Below, one piece after another: positions 16,669 to 26,300 of a DNA stretch of 64,000 nt. Made by a program: the position numbers and the translations under genes. This DNA comes from Streptomyces sp. ISL-87 (GTDB lineage: Bacteria; Actinomycetota; Actinomycetes; Streptomycetales; Streptomycetaceae). Numbering within the stretch: position 1 is the first letter of the stretch; each line of letters opens with the position of its first letter. Where the stretch lies: assembly GCF_018614095.1 (NCBI RefSeq), contig NZ_JAGGOY010000061.1, positions 18,506-82,505 of the forward strand. The letters are read 5' to 3'. The notes beneath the pieces were generated by a model. The model worked only from the letters and a program-made list of their open reading frames with translations. It was not told the DNA's origin and did not search any database.

Positions 16669-18240
16669 TCAGTCCTCCGGGTCCAGGAACACGATCCGCC
16701 GGGCCGGGCCGCCCGGGCTCTGCGCGGTGGCGGCCGCGAACCGCCCCGCCGGGACGGCGCGCTCGCGGCCCCAGGTGCGGATCTCCTCGATCTGCTCGGG
16801 GTTGTTCCGGCTGAGCGGGACCGTATTGGCGAAGGTGTCCAGGACGAACGCGGGCCTCAGGTTCTCCGTACCGCCGCCGAGGTAGACCTCCGCGCCGACG
16901 TCGTGCAGCGCCGCCTCGATGTCGGAGCCGGCGAAACCCTCGGACAGGTCGACGAGCCGGGCCAGCTGCTCCGGGTCGGGGTCGGTCTTCAGATAGCGGC
17001 GGTAGTAGATCCCGATGATCTCCTCGCGGTCCTGCGCGTCCGGCAGGTCCACGAAGAAGAGCTCGTCGAAGCGGCCCTTGCGCAGCAGCTCGGGCGGCAG
17101 GCTGCGGACGTCGTTGGCGGTGGCCACGACGAAGGAGCGCGACTGGGACTCCTGGAGCCAGAAGAGGAACTGGCCGATGATCCGCTGCGGGACTCCCGTC
17201 CCGTCGCCCGCCCCGGCCAGGCCCTTCTCGATCTCGTCGATCCACAGCACGCAGGGCGCGACCCGGTCCGCCGTCTCCAGGGCCTCCCGGAACCGGCCTT
17301 CGGACTCACCCAGGTACTTGCCGTGGATGGAGCCCATGTCCAGCCGGTAGAGCGGGAGTTGCCACTGCGCGGCGATGGCTTTCGCGGACAGCGACTTGCC
17401 GCAGCCGGGGACGCCGACGAGCAGCACCCCGCGCGGCGGGCGCAGGTCGGTGGCGCGCAGGTCGGCCTGGAGCAGCCTGCCCCGGCGCTCGAGCCAGTCC
17501 CGGAGGTTGGACAGCCCGCCCACGGCGTAGTCGGCGGCCTTGAGCGGCACCTTCTGGAGGCCGGTCAGGTCGTTGAATATGCGGTCCTTGGACTGGGCGA
17601 GGACGAGGACGTCGTCCTCCTCCACCGAGCCCTTGGCGGCGACCGTCGCCATCAGGTTGATGGCCTCGCCCTCGGTCACGCCGACGAGGAACTCGGCGGC
17701 GCGGCGGGTGTGCTGCTCGTTCCAGGCGATGGGGATGTGGCCCCGGTGGTCGCCGAGGAAGGCGGAGAGGGTCGCGTACATCTCGTCGGCGTCGGGCGGA
17801 TCGAGCTGGAGGCTCATGCCGAGCCGCTGGAGGCCGCTCCACACCGGGCTGTCGGTGATCAGGATGATGCTGCCCATGTTGGTGTCGGCGAGGCGGGCGA
17901 GCTCGGCCACGTGCCGGGTCAGCGGGGTGTCGGCGTCGAGCTCGTCGGGCTCGACGAGGACGAGGGTGGCGTTGGGGCGGGAGGTGAACTGGGTCGCCGC
18001 GAACTCCATGGCCCCGGTGAGCGAACGGTCGTCCATCAGCGGTGCGTTGGTGCGCAGGTCCCGCAGTCCGGTGGCCCGGGTGTAGATCCAGAACGGCATG
18101 TTGCTGCGGCGAGCGTGGGTGGCGGCCGTACGGACCAGGCGCAGCGCGCGCTGCTGCTCGATGGTGCGCATGCAGATGACCGGTACCCGGGCGGAGATGT
18201 AGCTGTCGAGATCGCGGTGGCATTCGGCGTAGTTGGGCAT
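16669..18240 (-). CDS. AAA ATPase (Ycf46-like)
   Basis: 523 aa. Residues 1-250 form an inactive-looking P-loop-like N-terminal half ([25 protein letters not shown]). Residues 265-460 are a classical AAA module: Walker A GVPGCGKS near 276-283, Walker B VLWIDEIE near 331-338, and the sensor/second-region [20 protein letters not shown] with GRFDE. This arrangement resembles Ycf46-type ATPases. It probably remodels a protein partner by ATP hydrolysis. Last gene of a five-gene unit; it starts 19 bp after the preceding stop. The unit is divergent from a caspase-like gene, suggesting the ATPase gates or senses for that system; the link is inference. Confidence 0.83.
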   Translation of the reverse strand: MPNYAECHRDLDSYISARVPVICMRTIEQQRALRLVRTAATHARRSNMPFWIYTRATGLRDLRTNAPLMDDRSLTGAMEFAATQFTSRPNATLVLVEPDELDADTPLTRHVAELARLADTNMGSIILITDSPVWSGLQRLGMSLQLDPPDADEMYATLSAFLGDHRGHIPIAWNEQHTRRAAEFLVGVTEGEAINLMATVAAKGSVEEDDVLVLAQSKDRIFNDLTGLQKVPLKAADYAVGGLSNLRDWLERRGRLLQADLRATDLRPPRGVLLVGVPGCGKSLSAKAIAAQWQLPLYRLDMGSIHGKYLGESEGRFREALETADRVAPCVLWIDEIEKGLAGAGDGTGVPQRIIGQFLFWLQESQSRSFVVATANDVRSLPPELLRKGRFDELFFVDLPDAQDREEIIGIYYRRYLKTDPDPEQLARLVDLSEGFAGSDIEAALHDVGAEVYLGGGTENLRPAFVLDTFANTVPLSRNNPEQIEEIRTWGRERAVPAGRFAAATAQSPGGPARRIVFLDPED

Positions 18241-18259
18241 GGGGCGGGTCTCCGGTCAG

Positions 18260-18838
18260 TCAGTCGGTCATGATGCGGCGGCGGGCCGGCCCTGCCGGGT
18301 CGTACGACCAGCCCTCGCCCGGGGCCGGGGCGGCGGCCGCGGCGCCCGGGCCGGCCGTGGTCAGCGGGTTGTCACGCAGGGTGCGACGGCGCCCGTCGAT
18401 GAACTGCCGGTCGGCTCCGCCGCGTTCGGCCCGGTTCAGCATGTCCTCCAACTGCTGCTGGAGGCCCACGATCTGACCGGCGACCAGTTTTCCGAGCTGC
18501 TCGCGCAGGTCCTGCGGCAGGGAGGGGTGCGCGGCCAGGGCACGGATCGTGTCGAGCCCGGTGCGGGACTGGACCAGGGCCCTGCCCGCCCCGAACTCGT
18601 CGGCCGCTTCCTCCAGGGCTGCGGTCAGGGCGTCCGCCCAGCTGCGCAGCCGGCGGTCGACGGCCGCCGTGAGCTGGTTGACCAGCCGGACCCAGGTCTC
18701 GTGGTGGTAGTCCTCCTGGCGCAGGCGCGGCAGCAGGGCGGCGGCCTCCCTGGTGCCCGCCGCGCCCTCCTCGCCCCAGCGGCGCAGGTAGTCCGTCCAG
18801 GTCTGGTAGTCGCCCCCGTGGCCCCAGATGCCGTTCAG
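18260..18838 (-). CDS. Hypothetical helical protein (192 aa), probable CTG start
   Basis: Not recognised. Predominantly helical, soluble: YQTWTDYLRRWGEEG, LPRLRQEDYHHETWVRLVNQ, a long amphipathic stretch, QLGKLVAGQIVGLQQQLED, then an Ala/Pro-rich tail. The protein-like sequence begins right at LNGIWGHGGDY, where CTG 18838 overlaps the stop of the upstream gene as CTGA, mirroring the ATGA and GTGA overlaps elsewhere in this operon, with GGGGGGAG just upstream. No ATG/GTG/TTG is suitably placed, so CTG is my best start. It lies between a 64-aa protein gene and the AAA gene. Confidence 0.65.
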   Translation of the reverse strand: MNGIWGHGGDYQTWTDYLRRWGEEGAAGTREAAALLPRLRQEDYHHETWVRLVNQLTAAVDRRLRSWADALTAALEEAADEFGAGRALVQSRTGLDTIRALAAHPSLPQDLREQLGKLVAGQIVGLQQQLEDMLNRAERGGADRQFIDGRRRTLRDNPLTTAGPGAAAAAPAPGEGWSYDPAGPARRRIMTD

Positions 18839-19029
18839 GACTCCCCCCGGGTGGCGCCGGGGCGCCGGATCAGCTGCTCGCCGGGGGGCAGCGGGGACCA
18901 TTCGGGCAGCCCGTCCACGACGCGCCGAAGCCGCGCGGTGGTGCGTTCGTCGGCGGGTTCGGCGCCTGCGGCCCACAGCCGGCGCGACGGCGCCCCCTGT
19001 CCGACCTGGCCGGGGTTCGGGGTGCTCAT
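18835..19029 (-). CDS. Small hypothetical protein (64 aa) in coupled operon
   Basis: Begins MSTPNPGQVGQGAPSRR and ends PGEQLIRRPGATRGES. Proline/glycine-rich ends with a central ARLRRVVDGLPEW segment. No known domain seen. It overlaps both neighbours by 4 bp (ATGA at its start, CTGA at its stop), which is the main evidence that it is a real coupled gene. It may be a linker or adaptor subunit. Confidence 0.6.
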   Translation of the reverse strand: MSTPNPGQVGQGAPSRRLWAAGAEPADERTTARLRRVVDGLPEWSPLPPGEQLIRRPGATRGES

Positions 19030-20801
19030 GACTGCCTTCCTTCGCGGGAAACGATGCGGCCGCCGAACGGGGAGTTACCCTCGGCCGCGGTGGACAGCGA
19101 CTCGATGAGCTCCCGTACCCGGCCCTCGACGGCGTCGGCCTCGGCGTAGCCGCTCTGCCAGTGTGTCAATTCGGCGGACGCGCCGACCAGTTGGTGGAGC
19201 GCGTCGCGTTTGGCCTCGTCGAGCAGCAGCCGCGCCGAGTCCTGCACCTTGCGCGCCTTGGCCAGGCCCTGGCTGATCACGATCGCGGCGACGCCCCCGA
19301 CCAGCAGGGGGATCACCACGGTCGCGGCCGTGCCGATGGCGGAGCCGATGAACAGGCCCAGTACTGCGATGAGTACGGCCACCGCCGCCTTTCCTCCCCA
19401 CCGGTATCCCAGGGCGGCCAGGAACGGCGCGGTGTGCCGGTCCCAGTGGTCGCCGAGGTCCTTCTGCAACTCGGGCAGCGGGGTGCGGAACGAGCCGCCC
19501 CATTGCGGGAGGGTGAACTGCTGTGCGGCGCCCACCGGGTAGGTGGCGTCGAAGCGGGCCCACACGTCCTGCGGCACGGCGGCCCGGTAGTCCGCGGAGA
19601 AGCCCTGGTGGGCGTGGTGGAACCAGTCCCGGCAGGCGGCGACGGCGAGCCGCCGGGTGGCCTGCGAGGTGCCGATCGCGCCCGGGTTGAGGGCGGCGGT
19701 GCTCTGCACGGTCAGGTAGTCGAGGCTCTCGTCGTACGAGGCGGCGTCGGCGTCCGCGACGGCCTGGGCCCGGGCGGTGTCCCCGTCGTGGGCGACGACC
19801 GCCTGCTGGTAGGCGAGGTCGCGGCGCAGGGGCAGTTCGTCGTTGTCGTACTCGGAGACCAGCCGGTCCAGGATGTCGTCGACCGCGTCCTCGATCCGGC
19901 TGGACGGCTTGTGCTCCGCGCTCATGATCGCCGTGTACTTGTCGAGGATCACCTGCTGCGTGCGGGCGGCGGAGAGCACCTGGCCGAGCTGCGGCCACTG
20001 TGGCGACACCCGGAAGAGGAACGGGAACTCGTCGCCGGTCACGGCCGGGCACAGCGTGCCGAGTTCGGCCCGCCAGCGCTCGATCTGGGCGTTCTGCGCG
20101 TCCATGTCGCTGCCGAGCAGCTCGCGCCACTCGTCCATGGAGTCCCGCAGCATGTCCCGCCCTGCCGCGCCGAACGCGCCCTGGGCCACGGATTCCAGGA
20201 TGACGGCGAACTCGCGGCCGAGCCGGGCCGGGTCCTGGGCGAGCAGGTAGTGGCGCAGCCAGCGCGTCGACTCGGCGTGTCGGCCCTGGCGGCGCAGGAC
20301 GAGGGCGAAGAACAGCGAGGTGCGGTCCGGGGAGCGGCGGAAGCACTCCTGGACGGCGCGTTCGCACAGGGCGGGGTCGTCCGAGGACCAGGCGGCGAGC
20401 GCCACGAGCGCGGGGGCGAGCCAGTAGCGCGGGGTCTGGAGCATCAGCTGGTCGCCGACCATGCGGACGGTGTCCTCGGAGACCAGCCCGATGTCGAAGG
20501 CCTGGAGCATGCCGACGGCGGTGCGCCGGACCACCTTGTGGTGGCCGAACTCGTGGTCGAGCTGGTCCTGGATGACGCCGACCCTGGTTTCCGCGCGCTG
20601 GAGGGCGGCCGTCAGCCGGGCCTGGGCGACGAAGGCCGCGAACTCGTCCCGGAGTTCTTGGAGTTCGGTGCGGGTCTGCTGCTGCTTGGCCTCCACCGAG
20701 GTGACCTGGCCTGAGACGTGGCCGAGTTGTTCGGCGACCTGGATGACGAGCCGGTTGACCTCGGCGACCTTGTTGTGGAGCGAGTAGTCGATGTCCGTCA
20801 C
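19026..20801 (-). CDS. Large coiled-coil, membrane-anchored protein (591 aa)
   Basis: Not assigned to a family. An N-terminal coiled coil (HNKVAEVNRLVIQVAEQL through RTELQELRDEFAAF) is followed by a helical region, then two adjacent hydrophobic segments near residues 485-525 (AVAVLIAVLGLFIGSAIGTA; VVIPLLVGGVAAIVI), and a C-terminal amphipathic tail. Such architecture suits a membrane platform or scaffold. GTG start overlaps the preceding stop as GTGA. It is the largest member of the five-gene unit ending in the AAA ATPase, opposite the caspase gene. A role as target or effector platform of that ATPase is possible but unproven. Confidence 0.72.
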   Translation of the reverse strand: MTDIDYSLHNKVAEVNRLVIQVAEQLGHVSGQVTSVEAKQQQTRTELQELRDEFAAFVAQARLTAALQRAETRVGVIQDQLDHEFGHHKVVRRTAVGMLQAFDIGLVSEDTVRMVGDQLMLQTPRYWLAPALVALAAWSSDDPALCERAVQECFRRSPDRTSLFFALVLRRQGRHAESTRWLRHYLLAQDPARLGREFAVILESVAQGAFGAAGRDMLRDSMDEWRELLGSDMDAQNAQIERWRAELGTLCPAVTGDEFPFLFRVSPQWPQLGQVLSAARTQQVILDKYTAIMSAEHKPSSRIEDAVDDILDRLVSEYDNDELPLRRDLAYQQAVVAHDGDTARAQAVADADAASYDESLDYLTVQSTAALNPGAIGTSQATRRLAVAACRDWFHHAHQGFSADYRAAVPQDVWARFDATYPVGAAQQFTLPQWGGSFRTPLPELQKDLGDHWDRHTAPFLAALGYRWGGKAAVAVLIAVLGLFIGSAIGTAATVVIPLLVGGVAAIVISQGLAKARKVQDSARLLLDEAKRDALHQLVGASAELTHWQSGYAEADAVEGRVRELIESLSTAAEGNSPFGGRIVSREGRQS

Positions 20802-21292
20802 AGCCAGTTCTCCGATCGTCCGCTGGGCCGTACCACCGACCCGTTCGCCAGGACGGGCAGCACCAGCCCGTCGGAGTACACCTCCACGCACGCGTAACTG
20901 CCGTTGCGCGCGAGCATCCTGGCGTCCGCGAACGGCGGGGGCATCACATCGCCGGGTGTGTAGTGCGTGAGGATGGCGCCGGAGAGGTCCAGGATGTGGT
21001 CCACGTAGGGCGGGCCGAGCCAGCACTTGGCCACGTAGCCGATCGGAGCGGTGTGGTGCTGCACCTCGTACTGCTCGCGGATCCACTCGGCGAGCTGCCT
21101 GCGGGCCGTCTCGTCCAGCCCGGCGTCGAGCCGGGACAGGGCTTCGAGCAGCTCTCCGGAGCGGTTGCGCAAGCGGTCGGCGAGCCGGCCCTGGGCGCCT
21201 GGGGCGTGTGTGGCCGCCGGCGCCGGGCCGGTTGTCTGCTGGAGGTCCTGCGCCGGTCGCACGACACGGCGCGGACGCTCTATGTACCCCAT
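20798..21292 (-). CDS. Hypothetical protein (164 aa), first gene of coupled operon
   Basis: Begins MGYIERPRRVVRPAQD; a helical middle (LLEALSRLDAGLDETARRQL) and a compact C-terminal half (GYVAKCWLGPPYVDHILDL, YACVEVYSDGLVLPVLANG). No domain recognised. I prefer the ATG at 21292, preceded by GGGGAG, to the ATG at 21310, which lacks one. Its stop overlaps the GTG of the next gene. The 158-bp gap to the caspase ATG must hold both promoters; I see no convincing operator there. Confidence 0.68.
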   Translation of the reverse strand: MGYIERPRRVVRPAQDLQQTTGPAPAATHAPGAQGRLADRLRNRSGELLEALSRLDAGLDETARRQLAEWIREQYEVQHHTAPIGYVAKCWLGPPYVDHILDLSGAILTHYTPGDVMPPPFADARMLARNGSYACVEVYSDGLVLPVLANGSVVRPSGRSENWL

Positions 21293-21450
21293 GGTCTCCC
21301 CGGTTTTCATGAGCGGAGCACGCAGGCTAATGACGTTGCGTCAATCATGCGACCGCAAAACGGATTCGAGCCACGGGTGACCCGGAAGCGACCTCGATAC
21401 GACCGGTTTCCGGCCGGTCGGGCCGCCCGATCCGCTGCGAGACTTGCGCC

Positions 21451-23385
21451 ATGGGGAAGGTTTACGCCCTGCTGGTGGGCATCAACGAGTACGGGAGCGC
21501 CGCCCGCGCAGATCTTCGCGGGTGTCTGAACGACGTCGCCGCCGCCCGCGCCGAACTGGAGCGCCGGGCGGCGGGCCGGCTGCTGGTGCGGACGCTGCTG
21601 AACGGCGCGGCGACGGCCAACGCCGTGGAGGCGGCGATCCGCACGCACTTGGGGCAGGCCGGGCCCGAGGACACCGCACTGCTCTGGTTCTCCGGGCACG
21701 GTACGGAGTACGCGGCGCGCACGCCGCAGGAGCTGGCGGCCGAGCCGACGGGCCGCTGCCAGGCGCTGGTGTGCGCCGACGGACCGCTGCCCGACAAGCG
21801 GCTGGGCGCCCTGCTGGACGGGGCGGCGGCGGGCGGCGCCCATGTGGTGGCGGTGCTGGACTGCTGCTTCTCCGGGGGCGCCACCCGGGAGGAACGGGGC
21901 GGCGCCCGGTACCTGCCCCCGCTGCCCGGCTGGCGCCCTCCGGCGGTGTCGCGGGACGCGAGCGGGCCCGACACCCGGCCGGCGCACGTACTCCTGGCGG
22001 CGAGCCGGCTCGGGCAGCTGTCGTACGAGCGCCCTTTCCGCTCTGCGCAGCCCGCGGGCGGCGCGGACGGCGCCGACGGCGCGGACGGCGCTGACGTGCA
22101 CGGGGTGTTCTCGTACGCCCTGGTCGACGCGCTGCGCCGGGCCGGGCCGGCCGTGAGCGCCCGGGAGTTGCTCGCCGAGGCGCATGCCCGGGTGCGGCGG
22201 CTGCTGGACGGCCAGCATCCGGTGCTGTTCCCGGCCGAGCCGGGCGGGCTCGCGGACCGGCCGCTGCTGGGCGGTGCGGCCCGGACGCCGAGCCCACATC
22301 TGCTGCGGGAGGGCCCGGACGGCTGGGAGGTCGACTGCGGGCGGGTGCACGGGCTGACCGGGGAGGCGGGCACCGAGTTCGCCGCGGCGCGGGGCGTCGT
22401 GCGGGCCCGGTCGGTGGCGGCGGACCGCACGCTGGTCGATCCGCACGGCTGGGTTCCGGAGCCCGGCTCGGTGCATCCGGTGGCCCTGTCCGCCCTCGCC
22501 CTGCCCCCGGCGGCCGTGGTGGTCTCCGGGGAGGGCGCGGCCCCGCGGCCCGACTCGCCGCTGTTGCGCGTGGCCGCGGAGGGCTCCGCCGAGGCCGAGC
22601 GGGCGGCGCTGCTGTTCCGCGTGGAGGTACGGGACGCGCGGGCGCACGTACTGCGGCGCGACGGGTCGCCGTACGTGGCTCCGCTGCCGCTGGGCGGAGC
22701 GGCGGACGCGGCCCGCCTCACCGACTGCCTGACCCGGCTCGCGCAGTGGTACCGGATCCGCGATCTCAGCTCGGGGCTCTCGCCGCTCGGCGGGCACGTC
22801 CGGGTGGAGGTCCTGCCGTGGGGGGACGAGGACGCACGGCCACTCGTACCGGACGGCAACGGGGAGATCGTCCGGGCGTACGACGGCCCGCGCGAGCCGT
22901 GGGTGTCGGTGCGGCTGCGCAACACCGGGGACCGCCCGCTCTGGTGCGTACTGCTGGACCTCAACGACCGCTTCGGCGCCGGATCCGCCCTGTTCCCCGG
23001 CCAGTTCATCGGGCCCGGCGGCACCGGGTACGCCCTCGACGGGGCGCCCGTGCAGCTGAGCCTGCCTCCTTCCCGGCCCGCCCGGCCCGGGGCCTGCGCC
23101 CGCGACTGGCTCAAACTGATCGTGGCGGAGGGCGAGTTGAACACCGTGCCGTTCCACCTGGCCTCCTGGGACCCCGACGGCCCCCGGGACCGGTCCGGTC
23201 CGCCGGTCGACGGCCTGCTGCGGCTGACCGGCCGTCCGGGGCCGGCCGGCGGCCGGGACCTCGGTCCGGCGCGCCCGGCCGCGCCGGGGCAGTGGGCCAC
23301 GCGCACGGTCGCGCTGCGCACGGTGGTCCCGGACGGGGGGACGGCCCCGGACACCGGCCGCCCCGTCACTGCCCCAGGTGGGTGA
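21451..23385 (+). CDS. Caspase-family (peptidase C14) protease
   Basis: 644 aa. Residues 1-250 are a caspase-like domain: MGKVYALLVGINEYG, catalytic His83 in WFSGHG and catalytic Cys139 in VLDCCFSGG. The rest, residues 330-600, is beta-rich (LSALALPPAAVVVSGEGAAP; VSVRLRNTGDRPLWCVLLDL), a probable recognition or autoinhibitory region of the kind often attached to actinobacterial caspases. Cleavage after Arg/Lys or Asp cannot be decided. It is divergent from the AAA operon and convergent with the CHAT-protease operon, overlapping it by 20 bp, so two cysteine-protease families meet tail to tail. Probable role: regulated proteolysis in a conflict or cell-death pathway. Confidence 0.87.
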   Translation: MGKVYALLVGINEYGSAARADLRGCLNDVAAARAELERRAAGRLLVRTLLNGAATANAVEAAIRTHLGQAGPEDTALLWFSGHGTEYAARTPQELAAEPTGRCQALVCADGPLPDKRLGALLDGAAAGGAHVVAVLDCCFSGGATREERGGARYLPPLPGWRPPAVSRDASGPDTRPAHVLLAASRLGQLSYERPFRSAQPAGGADGADGADGADVHGVFSYALVDALRRAGPAVSARELLAEAHARVRRLLDGQHPVLFPAEPGGLADRPLLGGAARTPSPHLLREGPDGWEVDCGRVHGLTGEAGTEFAAARGVVRARSVAADRTLVDPHGWVPEPGSVHPVALSALALPPAAVVVSGEGAAPRPDSPLLRVAAEGSAEAERAALLFRVEVRDARAHVLRRDGSPYVAPLPLGGAADAARLTDCLTRLAQWYRIRDLSSGLSPLGGHVRVEVLPWGDEDARPLVPDGNGEIVRAYDGPREPWVSVRLRNTGDRPLWCVLLDLNDRFGAGSALFPGQFIGPGGTGYALDGAPVQLSLPPSRPARPGACARDWLKLIVAEGELNTVPFHLASWDPDGPRDRSGPPVDGLLRLTGRPGPAGGRDLGPARPAAPGQWATRTVALRTVVPDGGTAPDTGRPVTAPGG

Positions 23386-26300
23386 AGCCCGCCCACGCGC
23401 TGAGGTCCCGCGGATCCAGGTCCGCCAGCCGCTCGGCCAGGACCGGTGGCAGCTCCGCGGGTACGGTACGGGCCGGATCCAGCACCCACAGCTGGGCGCG
23501 GCGCAGCGCCCGGGCCGGCGGCTCCTGCTCGCGGCGCAGGAAGTGGTGGGTCATGAACATCAGGACAGAGGTCGCCTCGTCCGGGACCGGCCACAGCGAG
23601 CCGATGACGGAGCGGGTCCCCGCCACCAGGAAGGCCGAGGCCAGGCTGTACGCCTCGTTGTGCCCGCGCCCCGAGACCTGGCTGCGGCAGGCCGCGAGGA
23701 CGACGAGCCCCAGCCGGCCCGGGAGTGAGTCGGTGAGCTCCTCCGCCGTCAACTCGCCTCCCTTGAGGGAGAGATAGGAGCTCCGGGGCCGGTTCTCGGC
23801 CACGGTGCCGTGGCAGGCGAGGTGCAGCACGGCGCCGTCGTCGCTGTCCCGCCGCAGCCATTCGGCGACCTCCTGCGGGGTTCCGTCGCCGGTGCTCAGG
23901 CCGAGGAGGCGCCCGTCCGGGTAGAAGGCACGGTGCACGGCGTCGGCCTCCTCGCCCGCGTAGTGCAGGTCGCCCGTCGGATTGCCGACGATCAGGGCGG
24001 TCGCGGTGTGCGGGGCGGGGGGCCGGGCGGCGACCTCGCAGAGCAGGCGCGCGGAGGGGGCGTACGAGATCTCCGCCTCCTCGATCGCGTGGCGGCGGCG
24101 GCCGGTTCCGTCGTCGTTCCAGGCGGCGTGCCACGGGACGAGGCCCAGTGCGCCCATGGGCAGCAGGACCAGCCGGGCAACCCGGCCGGGCCGGTCGGGT
24201 ACGGCGAAGAGGTCGAACAGCGGGCGGACGGCGGCGTACCAGGCCCAGGAGCAGAGCCGGTCGAGTTGCTCGCGCAGCGGCGCGGGGACCGGCGCGGGGA
24301 CCGGCGCGGGCGCCGACGCCGGCGCCTCCCAGCCGGGTACGGGCCCCAGGTCGCGGCCGGTGCGCCCGCCGGGCGCGTACTCCCGCAGGGGCGCCGCGTC
24401 CTCGGTGAGCCGGGGCAGGGGTACGGCGTGGATGTCGCCCTGGGCGGTGACGACGAGGGCGCTGCCGGGACCGTACAAGGACGCGGGTACGAGGTAGACG
24501 AGGGCGTCCTTGCGCAGGGCGCGCAGCCGTTCGCCGATCTCGGCGGCGCCGGGCGGGTCGAGCAGGGTGCCCCCTTCGCCGGTGAGGGCCGCGATGACTT
24601 CGCGGCGCAGGGCGCTGGGGACGGAGTCCGCCTCCGCGCTCGCACGGCGCCAGCGTTCGGCGAGGTCCTCCCGGTCCGCCGCGGCGAGCAGTTCGGGGAC
24701 GGACCGACTGGTCGTGGCCGCGTGCAGGACCAGCCCGCGGCAGGCGTCGAGGGCCTGCACCGCCTCTTCGAGGCAGCCGTCGGCCAGGCACCAGCGGACC
24801 ACCTCCTCGGAGTTCTCACCGGCCATCCGGGCCGCTTCGGCGGCGTCGTGGGTGCCGGACTGGAGCAGTGCGGCCCAGACGTAGCCGCGCAGGGAGTCGA
24901 TGCCGTACCGGCGGGCGGCCTCACGGTCGCCGCGGGCCGCGTTGCCGCGTGCGCGGTAGGCGCAGCCGAGCGGGAAGGCGGTGAAGGCCCACAGCCGGTG
25001 CTCGGGTCCCCCCATGGCGTCGACGGCGCGCTGTAGGAGGGTGATGGAGCGTTCCAGGTCCTGGGCCCGTTCCCGGGAGCGGGGGTCGGGGGCGTTCATC
25101 GCGAGGCCGTAGTACAGGTGCCCCGCTTCGGCGGAGAACCGCATCCAGGGGTCGCTGCCTTCGGCGCTCAGTGCGCACGCCTCCTCCGTCAGCGCGAGCA
25201 CCCCCCGCACCCGCGGGATGTCGTGGGCGCGGAGGGCGTCGCGCGAGCGGGCCAGGGCGTTGTTGCCGAGGAGGTCGGCCCGGTCCTGCCGGGGATACGT
25301 GGCGGCCATGCGCTTCAGTTCGGCGATCGAGGGCCGGGCAGCGGGCGGCCGCGAAGCGGGGGCTCCGACCCGGTCGGCCAGGTCCTCCCGGGCCAGGCGG
25401 GCGGTCTCCCACTGGGTCCAGACCTCGATGAAGGCCGGGTCGTCGCGCGGCAGCGCTGAGACGGCCTCGGCGACCTCGGCGAGCCCGCTGTCGGCGGCGG
25501 CCAGGTCGCCGCGCTTCGCGGCGACGATGGTTTGAGCGGACGCCTGCTGGCACACCCACATGGCCTGGAGGCGCGGGGACAGGCCCAGGGCCTCCCGCAT
25601 TTCCGCCCAGTCCTCCACGGCGGTGGCGAAACCGCCGGTGATTCCGGTCAGCTGCTCGTGCATCCCGGCCGCCATGCGTTCGCCGTAGCTCGTCCAGGCG
25701 CGGTCTCCCCCGGCCTCCCGGGCTGCCGCGAAGTACGCCTGGGCCTCGGCCAGCCGGGCCGCCGAGCCGGCCATCCCCTGGTTCAGCCGCCAGCCGCCGA
25801 GGGCCGCGTACCCCCGCCCCCGCCATTCCGGGTGGTCCTCGCAGTACCGCAGGACACTCTGCGTCAGCTCCTCCTCCCGGGCCTCGCCCAGGCGGTCCCG
25901 GTGCGGGTCCAGCATGGACATCGTGACGAGGAGCTGGGCGGCGCCCTCGGCCCGCCGCAAGCCGTCCGGTTCCGTCGCGCGCCACTGCTCGAACACGGGG
26001 GCGAAGCGCAGCTCCCAACGGGCCCGGGCTTCGGGGGTGTCGGCGAGGAGACGGTTGTCGGTCCCGAAGTCGAGCGGGTTGCCTTCCATGACACTGGCGC
26101 GGAACTCCCGGTCCAGGCGGGCCACTTCCTCCACCGGAACATCGGTCGGGCCGTCGCCGGGCAGTTGGCGCTGGGCGTCCATGAGGAGCATCAGCCCGTG
26201 GTCCCGCTCCTCCCCGGTGAGTTCCTCGTCGGCGAGCGCCAGGCGCAGGGCCCGTACGGCGGCGCGCAGCCGTTCCGGGTCGGCCGCCGAGTCATGGCGC

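Noticed and set aside
21462-24791. Very long leftward open frame opposite the caspase gene
   Set aside because: Antisense to genes with clear catalytic motifs; its protein is Arg/Pro/Ala-rich without domains. High G+C creates such open antisense frames.
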